Positions 43,376 to 55,039 of a DNA stretch of 64,000 bases are shown here, in pieces. Numbering within the stretch: the stretch's first letter is position 1; the number at the start of each line of letters is the position of its first letter. Source of the stretch: Sternotherus odoratus (taxonomy: Eukaryota; Chordata; Testudines; Kinosternidae); NCBI GenBank assembly GCA_032164245.1, contig JAVMKO010000003.1, forward strand, positions 64,612,390-64,676,389, read 5' to 3'. The notes below the pieces were generated by a model. That model worked only from the letters and a program-made list of their open reading frames with translations, was not told where the DNA came from and searched no databases. The position numbers were made by a program, and so were the translations under genes.

Positions 43376-44204
43376 AAGAGAATGAATAATAGCCACCACT
43401 GTCCTGAGTTTGAAAAGTCAGAGGAAATGGCAACAAGGAAAAGCAAATGAAGATGGATGAAACCCCAAAAGGGTGAAGGAGATCTCCTCCGCAGTGGACA
43501 GGATTGACGACTGACTCCTGGGGCACCTCAGCTGTTGCTTTTCATAGTGGTGTTTTGAAAGGGCAGTGTTTCAGAGGAGTGCTTCCTGACTGTGACCGCT
43601 GCACAGCACTTACAAATGCTGTGTCGGTCAGTCAGAGGTCACTGCAAGTTGACTCAACACCTCAGATGGAGAGAAAGCTTTAGGGACTAAACCATTTAAT
43701 ATCACTATGTCTCAAAGGCACTCTGATAGTTCAGAGCCCATTATTTGAACGCTTTTCAAAATAAAGTGGTGTGTTTGGGTTTTTTTTAACACTAAGGGTC
43801 TGTTTAGTGTTTTTTGGTTCTCCTTCTGCCAAAAAGACTGATCCAAAATTGATTTGGTTTCTCCCAACTTCATGTTTTATTTTTCTCTTTTATAGCTTAA
43901 GTAGATTTCTTTTCTTTAGTTTGTCCCTTTGAAACTCTGGGGCCAGTTCTGGCCTCCAATGCAGTCCCTAGGGGCTTCCATGATGGTACAAGGGAGAAGA
44001 GCCCTGGACAATACTTTTTAAATCCCACTGCCACTCTGTTCCCACATTGTTTCTTTCATTTTTATCCTGGTCCCACCTGCAAAAAACCTTAGATCCTGCA
44101 AATCCCACAAGAGAGACAGATTTCCCCATGCTACTTAACTGACTTTAAGTTTTTTTCTCCTGCTGATAATAACCCATCCAAATTAAACTGCCTCTTAGAA
44201 TTGG
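43376..44204. other. unassigned sequence
   Basis: No gene or classified repeat recognised. Confidence 0.35.
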
Positions 44205-44365
44205 TATGGTAATGTACAACTTTTTTTGCTTTCTGTGTGTATAAATGCACCTATCATTTGTATGTTCCATTGTATGCATCCGATGAAGTGGGCTATAGCC
44301 CACAAAAGCTTATGCTGAAATAAACTGGTTAGTCTCTAAGGTGCCACAAGTATTCCTCATTTTAT
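44205..44365 (+). mobile_element. retroelement 3' end with hammerhead-ribozyme-like core
   Basis: Upstream text (TTCTGTGTGTATAAATGCAC, TGTTCCATTGTATGCATC) leads to the core at 44280-44317, then AAATAAACTGGTTAGTCTCT and GCCACAAGTATTCCTCATTT. The downstream tail is the same as in the head-to-head fragment at 13771-13908. I place it tentatively with Penelope-like retroelements, which carry minimal hammerheads. 5' truncated; no coding. Confidence 0.65.
44280..44317 (+). ncRNA. degenerate hammerhead-ribozyme-like motif
   Basis: CCGATGA (expected CUGAUGA) is followed by stem II GTGGGC-TATA-GCCCAC (six perfect pairs), then AAAA in place of GAAA, then a 3-bp stem III with a UUAU loop (AGC-TTAT-GCT). 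The next base, the cleavage position, is G, which is not permitted. With three core changes the copy is predicted inactive, but the architecture matches minimal type I hammerheads. Confidence 0.55.
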
Positions 44366-47109
44366 TTTTAAAAAATGCATAAATGGAATTCTGACACAAT
44401 TTTAGCCCTAAAAGAATAAAACCAATCTTGCTTAAACCATGTAAAAAAAAAAACCACCTTCAACTCCTGTTGTAATAGACATCAAATCTCTTCCTATACC
44501 TGGCTTAAATTTAAGTATTAAAACCTTTATTTATTTTTTTAAAAAAAGAGAGAGAGAAACTTGCTTTACATTGCTGAAATTCTATTCATGACAAACTATC
44601 ATGTGTATATCACATGGAATGCCAAAACAAATTGCACCACAATTTTGCTTTAAAAGGTACGGATTTTTTTAATGATTATAAAAAGTAAGTTTAAAAAAAA
44701 AAAACCTAGAATTTTTAAAACTGCTTAAGCACCATTTTTACCATTCTTCGAAACATACCATTCAAGTTATTTATATGTCAGGATTATTATTGCTTTTTGA
44801 AAAACATTTAACAGAAAAACTGCTCACAGCACTAGATTCCTGATGCATATATATATTAAAAAGAGGGTCAAAGTAAGTGATCGGTGTAGCTAACCTTGCA
44901 TTCCTCCCCCACCCCCTGCAGTCTGGTGGGGTTTTTTTGCCCATCCAATTCTACCCAGCACTCACACCAAAGTACATTTTACCAGCTCCTGCTATTATAA
45001 CAATGGGTCCTGCGGGACCCACAGGACCTAAGTCCCGCTGTAGAGTTCTGCGTGGGGGCAGAACTGCACAGGGGTAGGGAAGGAGCATCCTTGCATAGCC
45101 TGGATCCTTGCAACCCCAGCCCAGGCAGCATGCCAGGCCAGAGTGTATCAATGGCAGCATATAGTGCCTAATGCTAAAGATATTCTGAGTAGCTGTGCAA
45201 GGCCATAGACAGCCTTGAGGAGGTTGCCATAATCCCTTTAGCTGCCCAGAATCCAGAGTGTGTAAAGGAGTGAATTACATGCTACTTTGTGCTGTCGGCA
45301 GAAAATACAGACAGTTAAAATGTAAAATGTAAATCTGTGAAATCAAGATTAGAAATTACTTGTGATGTGTCTGATGCCTGTGTATATAATGAAAGTCCCA
45401 TCTATGTATGGGACCAGATTCAGATCTCTTGTTGCAGGCTGGAAATAGAGTAGCTTTATTCACAATAAAATAAAAATAAAAATAAACAAACATGAAAATG
45501 AATGTTAGAAACAGTGCACAGTAATCCATTACTTTTTATGTTGTTTTCCGTTTACTTTATACTGCTCCTACATTTTTGCTTTTCAATAATTTGAAGATTC
45601 CTGTCCAAATGGGGCCGAAGGTGGATATTGCTACATTGGTTTGCTCTTGGGTCACATTCCATGACCAGAAAGGCTAAAAGCCTAACTTGTTACAATATAA
45701 ACTTGGATTCTAAACAAAAGAATTGGAAAAGTTTAGATTCTGAAGCATGAGATTTGAAATCTACAGCAAATTCTGCTGTTCACAGACTCCTCTGTCCATG
45801 TGAGTAACACTTTTGGAATGTGTATTTATTGCATATGTCAATAGATCAATAGACACTTTCAAAAATATTATATGGTGTTTCCAATAGAAGTATCCCATTA
45901 ACTAATTTTTTTCAGATAAAAGCTTACAAAATCTTAAGGTTTTACATATCCTTGGCAAATTATTTATGGGGGGGAAGTAAGAGGGCCTGATAAGGTTATG
46001 GTGTTGATTCTGTACATTTCCTCTATTTTTGTGGTTAAAAAGAAATTATATCATGTTGTTAAGTCAAAGCGTAGCCTGTGGAGTTGAACTAAAAAGAACC
46101 TTTAAATGGACTAAAATTCCCCTTTTGGTAAAAGAGGAAAATACGCAGTGGCGACATAGGATTTATTTCATTTAAAAAGTTGGTTTAGGTATATTAATTT
46201 GAGTTCAAAGCATCTTTCAAAGGATATGATGCCCACATTTTTTATTTTACCTAGTACTGAGCATCTGGTGTGGACTGGTTTGTGGTACTGAGAAGAAAAG
46301 GAAATACATTATTCATAGATGAAAGGAGTGAGGGAGAATCACTGTCCTGACTAAAAATAGACTTTTTCCACCAGTTAATATCAGCTGGAGGTTTAATTAA
46401 ACAGTAATTGTCTAAAAAGACACAATTAACTGTGACTGTTTCCTCTTGGAGGCCAGGCTCAGTGGTGAAAGTTTAAGTATTGTTCTTCAGATAAGGTCCT
46501 GAAAGCAGTTTTCCTGGATGTCCACTCAGCACTTCTGTAAAATGTCTTCTCTGGGTGCTGAGCTGCAGACAGACATAATCCAGGCCTATTCACAGGGCAG
46601 CAGGAGCTTTTGGATATGTAGCACTGGAGGATTTTATGACTCCATATCGGATACAAGCTGCCTCACCTCTTTGGCTAAAACTCTAACCCAGTGCTCAGAG
46701 ATTCCATGAGACAAATGGGTTTAAATTAAGCAATGAAGCTGAAGTCTATAAAAGTCAGAACATGTCTAATAGGCAACATATGTAATAAGACTATAATGTT
46801 ATATCTAATGGGGCAATTGAAAATCCTCTCTAACGATCCCTCTTCAGGTGTGGATCTGCAGAATTAAAACCCAGGGAAAGATAAATCAGTTAAATAAGTG
46901 TTTTCCATTTTCTAGTTAAGACTCTTGCCTATTTTTTTTAATGTATATTTTGCTTTCAGTACAAATACTGTTCTTTTTCTTGTGTGCCTCCCAGTATTCC
47001 AGCACACAGATAACGGGCACAGACTTTTTTATACACAGTGATTAAACTAGTTAAGCTTTCTGTAGTGGTTTTTCTCTAAAGGACATCCTTGTGCTTTATA
47101 AAAAATAAT
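44366..47109. other. unassigned, mostly unique sequence
   Basis: A GC-richer stretch at about 44998-45180 (TGCGGGACCCACAGGACCTA) may be an unclassified dispersed repeat. AT-rich elsewhere. No gene recognised. Confidence 0.3.
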
Positions 47110-47348
47110 ATGTAGCACTTGCAAAGCATTTTTCATATTAGAAGTATTTAAATATTACCTGATTAATCTTTGCAACCACCCTCTGAGGCAAGGAAGTATA
47201 AATACACCTATTTTATAGATGGGGACACTGTATCATAGTGAGGTTAAGTAACTTGCTCAAAAGCCACAGAAAAAAATCAGTATTGGTTCTCAGATTAAAA
47301 ATTAGGATTCCTAGGCCTGGTTTTAAACCACTAGACCACACTGCTCCA
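47110..47348 (-). mobile_element. MIR SINE
   Basis: Plus-strand text CCCTCTGAGGCAAGGAAGTA, ATTTTATAGATGGGGACACT, then GTGAGGTTAAGTAACTTGCTC is the reverse complement of the MIR 3' half and core, ending in a decayed tRNA-like head near CTAGACCACACTGCTC. Confidence 0.8.
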
Positions 47349-47354
47349 CAACAC

Positions 47355-47498
47355 CTTTTTGAGTTAGGTAAGATTATTTCCATTTTATATGCAAGGAAAC
47401 TGAGTCACAGGGAGGTTAAGTGACACAACAAAAACCACACCGGAATCATGTGGCAGAGCTGACCATAGATCCCAGATCTGCTGACTCCAGGGCCTAAG
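47355..47498 (-). mobile_element. MIR SINE, second copy adjacent
   Basis: TTATTTCCATTTTATATGCA, GGAAACTGAGTCACAGGGAG, GTTAAGTGACACAAC, then GACTCCAGGGCCTAAGATTT: again MIR in minus orientation, directly after the first copy. Confidence 0.75.
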
Positions 47499-47506
47499 AT
47501 TTAAAC

Positions 47507-47809
47507 CAGGGGTCGGCAACCTTTTGGAAGTGATATGCCGGGTTTTCATTTATTAACTCTATTTAAGGTTTCATGTGCCAGTAATACATTTTAACATTTT
47601 TAGAAGGTCTCTTTCTATAAGTCTATAATATAGAACTTGTTGTATGTAAAGTAAAAAAGGTTTTTAAAATGTTTAAGAAGCTTCATTTAAAATTCAATTA
47701 AAATGTAGAGTCCCCCAAACCAGTCACCAGGACTCGGGCAATGTGAGTGCCACTGAAAATCAGCTTGCTTGCTGCCTTTGGCACGCATGCCATAGGTTGC
47801 CTACTCCTG
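47507..47809. mobile_element. hAT MITE (303 bp)
   Basis: The ends CAGGGGTCGGCAACC and, in reverse complement, CAGGAGTAGGCAACC form inverted repeats. A perfect 8-bp target duplication ATTTAAAC lies at 47499-47506 and 47810-47817. It inserted at the edge of the preceding MIR. Non-coding, AT-rich interior. Confidence 0.93.
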
Positions 47810-47817
47810 ATTTAAAC

Positions 47818-50234
47818 AGTAAACTCTGCTCCCTCCTGTTATATTTTAAAATATTTACAGTAGGGTGTCTATTAAATGAAGAAAAGCTGCACTAGAACTC
47901 TAACTTGTATCTATACAGTCGAGTGCTATTTTTTTTGCAAAACAGTTGGGCTTGACTGTAAATACCAGTTTGGCACCTATCTGGGAAACTGCTAGCCTTC
48001 TCCTATCCACAGATTGGAAGGATAAAATCTGAGAATGCCCACTGAGAATATAATCCATGTCTGCAGGGAGTTCAGAGATTTCTTCACCTCAAGGAGGTTG
48101 CTTTGGAACCTGGGACTCTCTATTTAGGTTCAACACAGTATACTGTACATACCTAAATTAACAAGTATTGGCTGCTTTTAAACGGGGAGGCGGGGAGGCT
48201 GGAGGCTGTTAGCTAACAGTGGTACGGTGATTAGATTGTCAGTTTCTTTAATGTTTGTCATCCAATTGTATATCATGAGGTCCTATTAGATTTTGAAACA
48301 ACTTTTGAAATGCATCATTTTAATTACTCATGAAAAGCAAATATTTGACTGGGCTTCTTACCCAATAATCTTGTCTCACCCAATAATTCATCTATATTTA
48401 TCATCTTAGCTGAATAAAAACTGGGTCAATAAACCCTCGGATAAGAGGTTAAAATAAAGGAAGATTGAGAGTCGATTGCTTCCATATTTTGAGCCTATGA
48501 CTTCCAAAATCAAAGGCCTGCCCTAGTAATCCTAATGGATTGACTTCCAAAATTCCTTGGATTTGTACTGCTGGACTTGCCCCTCTCTAGGGCTTAGATG
48601 AATCCCTGCAGATAGATTTTCAGGTTTATATGCTGTAATACCACTTAGTCCAGCTGTAAATTTGTGGTGGCTAAATTAATACAACATTATAGGAAAGACC
48701 CTGCTATGCCTATGGAAGTCCTAGCTTGTATTTCAAATACTCAGGAAAAAAATGACCTTTTCAATTAGTTTGTTGTGTGGCCTGATTGACGATCAGCCCC
48801 CATGGCTAACAAAGCTTTTTCTATAGTATCAGCTTGCTCCTCAGCTAACAGGACAAATAGTGATTCTGTGGTTGGTCATTAACGGGCTAGCCATCGGGTG
48901 GGGGTTTTGTTCTTAAATGGGGACTTTGTCTTATCCCTGCTGTTTAAGCCCCCTCCAGGCACTCCTCACCTGTCATATCTGTCATACATTTAATTCATCA
49001 CGCTCTCTGGTCAAAAGCTACACTGATAGTATCAAAAGGAGAGGAGGGGGCTTCTTATAACTTTAGTGATCAAAGGAGATTACCAAGAAAATAAGATTTT
49101 AATGAAGAAGGCAGGTTTGGGAAAGAGAATTTAATGCATTATGATTCACTAACATATAAAGGTTAATTTTATCCCCTGGCATTGCATAATGGTATACCAA
49201 ACTACACAAAAATAAGGGTGTCTGGATTTGTTGTTTTTTATTTTTAACTGAAAACTGGGTTGGACAAGATACAGAAAATGTTTATTTCTACTACTAAGGT
49301 TTATTTCTACTACTAAAAACACCATTTTTTAATAAAAGTGTAAGCGTAAGTGTTTAAAAATTACAAGTGTGTTACAATGATGACAGATGCACCAAGCAAT
49401 CCTTTGCCATCAGACCCACACACAGCAGAATGTTAGTACTCTCTTTGCTCTTTGGATTAGCTTTCTGGAATATTAGTCACAATATCTCTGTAAACTTGGG
49501 AATACTGTTGTCAGAGACAAACCAAAAGGGAAATTTCCAGTTCCAGATTTGAGCACCACAATACTGCTGTGATGAGTACAGAAGCAAGGCAAAAGATGAA
49601 GAAATGGACCCTCTGTGTTCACCGGTATTTTGTCAGGAAATTAATCCTAAATAGAGTCTCAGGAGTGGGGAGAGGGTTGCTTACATGTTTACAATGAAAA
49701 ATGCCAATAGCATTCTTGCTATTTTTGTGTGCTTTTTAGTAAGCTTGAAGTATCTAATATTCACTGTACAGTACACTGATTCAGGCTTCATTTCAACTGA
49801 AATTTTAGTCTTTCCATAGTGTGCCTACCTAAGTCTAGACTGATACTCAAGAACAGTTAACTCAATTTTCTAATAATTTAAAATCAGCCATTGGTAGGTT
49901 ATGTATATGTAGTATGCAGATGCTGATGCTACCTGAGGGCAATGCTAGAGTACTGAGTGGTGAGAATCTTTCAGAAATTCAATTAATTGTAAAGATATTA
50001 AACTGAAAATGTAAAGCAGAGATTCAGTAACTATTTAATCTCACTGCAGTATATTGCCAAACATGCATGTCAACAGCAGAGTTACTTAATTTATTTGAAA
50101 GCTTTGCATAGTGATACATTCTCTAAATACTAAGTGTGAATAAATGAAAGAACAGTTACTTGTATTACCACAAAGGTTGCCATCTTTTATGGAAAGATGG
50201 GGAAACGTATCAAATAGTCTCAATATAGATTAAA
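47818..50234. other. mostly unique sequence, possible conserved non-coding DNA
   Basis: The segment 48770-49060 (GATTGACGATCAGCC, ACCTGTCATATCTGTCATAC) lacks repeats and could be a conserved element. A 19-bp tandem duplication is at 49280-49317. No gene recognised. Confidence 0.25.
49280..49317. repeat. 19-bp tandem duplication
   Basis: GTTTATTTCTACTACTAAG followed directly by a copy that differs only in the last base. Confidence 0.93.
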
Positions 50235-51708
50235 AATATACAGTCCAGGTTCTCAGACCCTGAAATCAACAGAGCTATTCCAATTTACATCAGTCAAGGA
50301 TCTAGCCCATATAGTTTTTTTAAAATATAGTATTGTTTGAGTCTAGTTACACGTGTAAGGAACATGAAGGAGGAGATAACGAAAGCCTAGTCGGGCTTGT
50401 CATTGCAGGGGTGCAAACCTTGATTCTCACTTTCCATTCAAAGACACTCACCTTGCAGTACTTTAACCTGAATGTGGATTACATTATTTATCTAAGAATT
50501 TAAACATTGTGGACCAAGGCCTAGACTTTTAAAGGCTAAGTGCCTAATAAATACTTCTAAAAATCTGGCCTCGTATCCTCAGCTCATGTTAACTGGAGTA
50601 GCTTCAATGAAATCAACAGACCAATGCTGGTTTACCTCAACCAAGGATCTGGACCTAAATATCTTGCTAAATTTGGAGCTGACTTCATATGATTTTCCTG
50701 AAGCTGAAACATAACTTTAGTTAAGTGCTATGTTACTTTTCAGCAGCCCCTGGTTAAGGCCCTTTTACACTATAAATGAAACTAGGTCTCATTGTAGGTG
50801 TTCTAAAAGGTGTGGAAAACTGTACTGTAGGCTGAGTATCTTAGCCCTTGCCTGCACTAGGGAATTTATCCATAGATGACAATAGGCACAGCCAAACCAG
50901 AACTGAAAATAGTTTTATGTATATGTGTTTACAGGATCAAACCATGTTCAGCACCATTTCAGAAACAATGGTTGAGCCTTACTTGGAGTGAGGTACACTG
51001 AGTCTTCCTGTAATGTCACACTCACTCAGATGCCACAAGTTTATGGCCAAACTAAGTGGAGTTATAGTTGGGAGAAAGGCATGTTTTAGTCATTTCTACC
51101 CTTGTAGCTAAACTGTTTCCAGAACTGGTTTAGCTAAACCCATTGCTACTAATAATGTAGGGTCTGGAGGGCTCAGTGGCTTTTACTACTATGTCAACCA
51201 GATCTGCTTAGAGTAAAACCTTGTCTCCATGAAAACTCTGTGGATTAAACTAAATCTGTTTAGATGAAGTTCAGAAACTGACTTGATCTAAATAAAAGTG
51301 TTCACACAAAGGGGTAGCACCAATTTTTGTCAAATAGCTTCTAAATCAATTTAGTTTAATAAAATAGTGTGCAGTCTTAATTAACACAAAGATAAAACCA
51401 CCAGAAGCTGCCAGAGATCTGTTTCTACTAAGTTTCTCACCAGCCCCAACACTGATTTAAATGAATTGGTATTGGCACCAATGAGAATTGTTTGGTAATA
51501 TTCTCTGATGTAAACACAACCAGTGTGTATACCAGACTCGCATACAATATATTGAATTAAATGCAGTTGAAATACTTTCCAGCTTTAATTCAAAAGGAAA
51601 CTCTGTTTTCTTGTTCTAAATATGTTATGGCACCAGCAGTTAAATTATACATAGACACCCCCCTTCTCAAATTAGGAGTTCAGTTGAGTTATATGGTACT
51701 TCATCTAA
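50235..51708. other. unassigned sequence with small palindromic repeats
   Basis: Fold-back fragments at about 50245-50312 and 50585-50658 (AACTGGAGTAGCTTCAATGA to CCAAGGATCTGGACC). The stretch 50850-51370 has CTTGCCTGCACTAGGG- and TAAACTAAATCTG-type text suggesting an old DNA transposon, not resolved. No gene recognised. Confidence 0.3.
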
Positions 51709-51971
51709 GGGTATGTCTTCACTACCCGCCGAATCGGCGGGTAGCCATCGATCTTCTGGTGATCGATCGCTCGCGGCGCCCCCGTCGACTCCGGAACTCC
51801 AGCTTGCTGGGAGGCGCAAGCTGGAGTCGACGGGGGAGCGCACCACCGACCGCCGCCACCATGAGGACGAGCGGTAAGTCGGCTGCAGATACGCAAACTT
51901 CAGCTATGTGATTCACGTAGCTGAAGTTGCGTATCTGCAGTCGATCCCCCCCCCATAGTGAAGACCAGCCC
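51709..51971 (+). mobile_element. Harbinger-type MITE carrying ATG plus splice donor
   Basis: The ends GGGTATGTCTTCACTACC and, in reverse complement, GGGCTGGTCTTCACTAT are the Harbinger style shared with 29092-31219. Two internal hairpins are obvious: GACTCCAGCTTG with its inverse around 51785-51836, and a near-perfect fold-back from GCTGCAGATACGCAAACTTC to its inverse around 51883-51943. A start codon in full Kozak context (GCCGCCACCATGA, ATG 51861-51863) precedes GCG and the donor GTAAGT (51874-51879). The 3-bp target duplication was not resolved. Confidence 0.72.
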
Positions 51972-53705
51972 GTACACTCCAATTGCTAGTCTTTGTTAGA
52001 TTTTGTTCTGATTGTTAGTCTTAATAGACATTGGCAGGACTGAACTATTTACATTAGGAAGTGCTTTCTAAAATAATGAAAGTCTACATGTCAACATATA
52101 GAAATCAAATGGCAAAATGATCTACTTTGCTTATATCTACAAAGCCAGTTATTTTCAGTAAGTTCCTAAAATGTTCTGTGGTTGGAGATTTCTTTTTAAA
52201 TCACTTTCTCTCCAAGTTAAGTCTGTGTACAGAAAACTTACCCAGTGTGTTTTAAAAACCAAAAGGAAAAGTATACCTGTTCAAAAGAATAATTTCAAAC
52301 TGTCACCCCCTACCTGAGTGGGGGAAAAAAGGATCATCTGAAATTAGGCAAAAGTTTTCTTCTGCAGCAGAACAAAGTCACTGTGCCAACACTTACTAAT
52401 GCAACCCATCAACTGTTCCTATAGGTCATACTTTATTTTCTGTAACAAAGCTTTGATGGGGGTTGGGAGGGTGGGAAAAAGAGAGACAAGCTCTTCAGAG
52501 TTCAATGACACGTGCCAAACACGTGGAAGGTAAATCCCCTAATTCAGTCTATTCTTCCAGCATTCCCTGGCAGGCAGCCAAGCTAAATGTTTCTGCTGGA
52601 TAAAAAATGTACTCTTGTATGCAGCATTCTCTTAACAGGGTGGCTGTCTACTGTAGCAGAAAGGGCTCCTCCACAGGGAAAGCACTGCAAGAGCTGACAT
52701 GTGTCTTCTCTTATCTATTTATTTATTTTATTAAAAAGGGTCTTTATGGGCTGATTGGATTAACTTAGTGAACCCTGGAGGAAGAGAAAAAAACAAATTG
52801 GGAAACTGGTTTAGCGCCCCCACCTTTTTTGTCATCTTCTTTTGGGATTTCCTGGCTGGCTGCCACCTTGAGTCTGTTGAATGTTCTTTAGATAAATCAA
52901 TTAAAAAGGCTTTAATATTTGATTGATTGGAACACAACATATGGACTGCTGATGCTGGTGTCATGTGGTGCTTGCAGTTAATTGAAATGATTAATAGTGG
53001 TGTTAATTTCTTTAAGACTAATTGAAGAAAATAATATAATTGGAAGCATGGACTTTAATATTTTTGTTGCTGAAGCATTTTTAATAAACATGCCCCTTGA
53101 AACTATTATGCTTTTGTAAAAAGTTACTAGACACAGTGATTTGCAGAATATTCTGTGCTGTAAATTGGGGTTGGGGAGTACACAATTTTTATGTAGGTTC
53201 ATCTGAAACATTACTTTTTGGGGAAGGGTGGAGAGGATTGTATTTCAGTAACCAGCATATACTGTGAGTTTGATATTCAGTTGTCTTTAGATCCTTGTTC
53301 AGTGACTGGACTTAATGATGAGGTTGGTAAACCAGTTCACTTTACAGCATACACCACTGGGAAACCTAGCTCCAGAACCTAATCTGGATTCTCTTACAGC
53401 CCGTAAGGCTGGAGCCTCAGCTAATGTCCTTTAAAGCCAATGGAGCTGTGTCCAGCTGAGGATCTGACTCACTAGTGTCTAAGCAAACCTCAAAGATAGT
53501 AAGTACAGACATTTAAGAGAAAATGCTAACAGGACTGCATTAGTGCACAGGGCATCCATGGTTTGATAACCACTGCTGCTGCCATCTTTTCCAGAAGGAG
53601 CCCAGTGTCTATCCTTATGGCTGGAACAGTAGAGAATTTTACTGCCAGAAACAGACATAACATGGGAGAAATTCAGCCAATTAGAGTGAAAGCGTGTTCT
53701 CACTT
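51972..53705. other. mostly unique sequence, possible conserved non-coding DNA
   Basis: The segment 52690-53060 (ATTTGATTGATTGGAACACA, GTTAATTGAAATGATTAATA) has a conserved-enhancer look. A degenerate palindromic repeat lies near 53385-53470. No gene recognised. Confidence 0.25.
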
Positions 53706-53913
53706 AGGACTGATCTACACACAGAGTTTGTACCGATTTAACTATCTTAGTTAAGGGTGTAATCTTTGCAAAACTGGTTAAATCAGTTCAACCCCTAGTG
53801 TGTATACAAATATATCAGTAGAAAGGTGCTTCATATTGGTACAGCTCATTCACTTTCCCTTGTGGAAGAAGACCCTTTTATCCTGAAATAACTGCATCCA
53901 CACTAGGGGTATG
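53706..53913. mobile_element. DNA-transposon MITE, ends imperfect
   Basis: The left end GACTGATCTACACACAG and the right end (reverse complement CTAGTGTGGATGCAG) resemble degraded GTCTACACT-type termini. The interior reads TTTAACTATCTTAGTTAAGG and AAAACTGGTTAAATCAG. It abuts the next MITE directly. Confidence 0.5.
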
Positions 53914-54197
53914 TCTTCACTACCCGCCAGATTGGTGGGTAGCAATCGATCTTTTGGCGATCGATTTATCACGTCTTGTTAAGATGCGATGAATCGATCG
54001 CCAGCGGTGCCCCTTTCGACTCCAGAACTCCAGCTCGGCAAGAGGTGCTAGAGTCGACGGGGGAGCACGCCGCCGACTGGCGCCGCCATGAGGACAGCAG
54101 GTAAGTTGGCCAAAGATACGCTGACTTCAGCTTCGTCATTCACGTAGCTGAAGTTGCATATCATTGGTCAATCCCTCCACCTGCTGTAGACCAGCCC
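53907..54197 (+). mobile_element. Harbinger-type MITE carrying ATG plus splice donor, second copy
   Basis: Same layout as 51709-51971: GGGTATGTCTTCACTACC at the left, AGACCAGCCC at the right, and the shared internal text TTCACGTAGCTGAAGTTGC. The ATG is at 54088-54090 (CGCCGCCATGA) and the donor CAG|GTAAGT follows at 54098-54106. About 30 bp longer through an insertion near 53965-53995. Confidence 0.75.
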
Positions 54198-54898
54198 ATG
54201 GGAATTTCTACTGCTTTAAGGATACCAATATCATTTTGTGTTTAGACAAGTTCTACATGCCAGTTGGTTGTTTTACCAGTTTTAAATATTTTCCTGTGTC
54301 TGTTGTATTGATAATTACTGGTGAAACTCAACCTTCAGCTGAACCATCAAAGTAGCTTGTTGGTTTTAGACAAGCTTTTGAAGTTTTGTTTTAATTCTCC
54401 CTTTTGCTTTGTATCCTGATCAAGAGAGAAAGAGATCCACAAAGTTTCCTTTCTCCAGCTCTCTCCACCTGCCTTGCCTTTTTCTCTTTCTGTCAACCCA
54501 TATCAAGCAGATCCCATTGGCTTTTAACTCTTCCGTCATAAGATCTAGTAATGTGGCAGATTGGCATAAAACTAGTTCCCTTTATAGCTTGCATTGGAAG
54601 GGCTTCCCCAATCACAAGTGTCCTAGAGTTCATTGTATGTGCCTATCTGTATATCTGTATCATTCTTCATATCAGCATTCTAGGTACTTATCCTGTAAAT
54701 TTGGCCTGTGTGGTGATTGTCCATAGTGGATTCAGCAGTCCACAGTTTTCAAATTCCAGAAAGCTCTCTGCTTGGTCTCTTCCTCCTCACTTACCCTCAA
54801 GTCATTATTTTGACTATTATGGGAAAGATTTAGCAAACAATGAATATTTCAGCATCTTGTAAAAGCAGTTAGCAATGGGTGAGTAGTCCTCCTCTATG

Positions 54899-55039
54899 GC
54901 CTCATCTAGATTAGATTTGGAAGGTATTAACACATGTTAACACTCTATGATCGGTTTAACACATGTAAAAGGCCTTGTCTATACTAGGTTGTTAACATGT
55001 GTGAGCTAACACCTTCCAAATCCTAGTCTAGACAAGGCT
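54899..55039. mobile_element. fold-back MITE
   Basis: The left arm TAGATTTGGAAGGTATTAAC and the right arm (GAGCTAACACCTTCCAAATC) are inverted; the ends CCTCATCTAGATTAGA and, in reverse complement, CCTTGTCTAGACTAGG also pair. A second terminus-like GGCCTTGTCTATACTAGG in the middle suggests a composite. Confidence 0.65.

Noticed and set aside
51561..51911. 116-codon plus frame
   Set aside because: Its second half is the Harbinger MITE read out of frame with its own ATG; not a gene.
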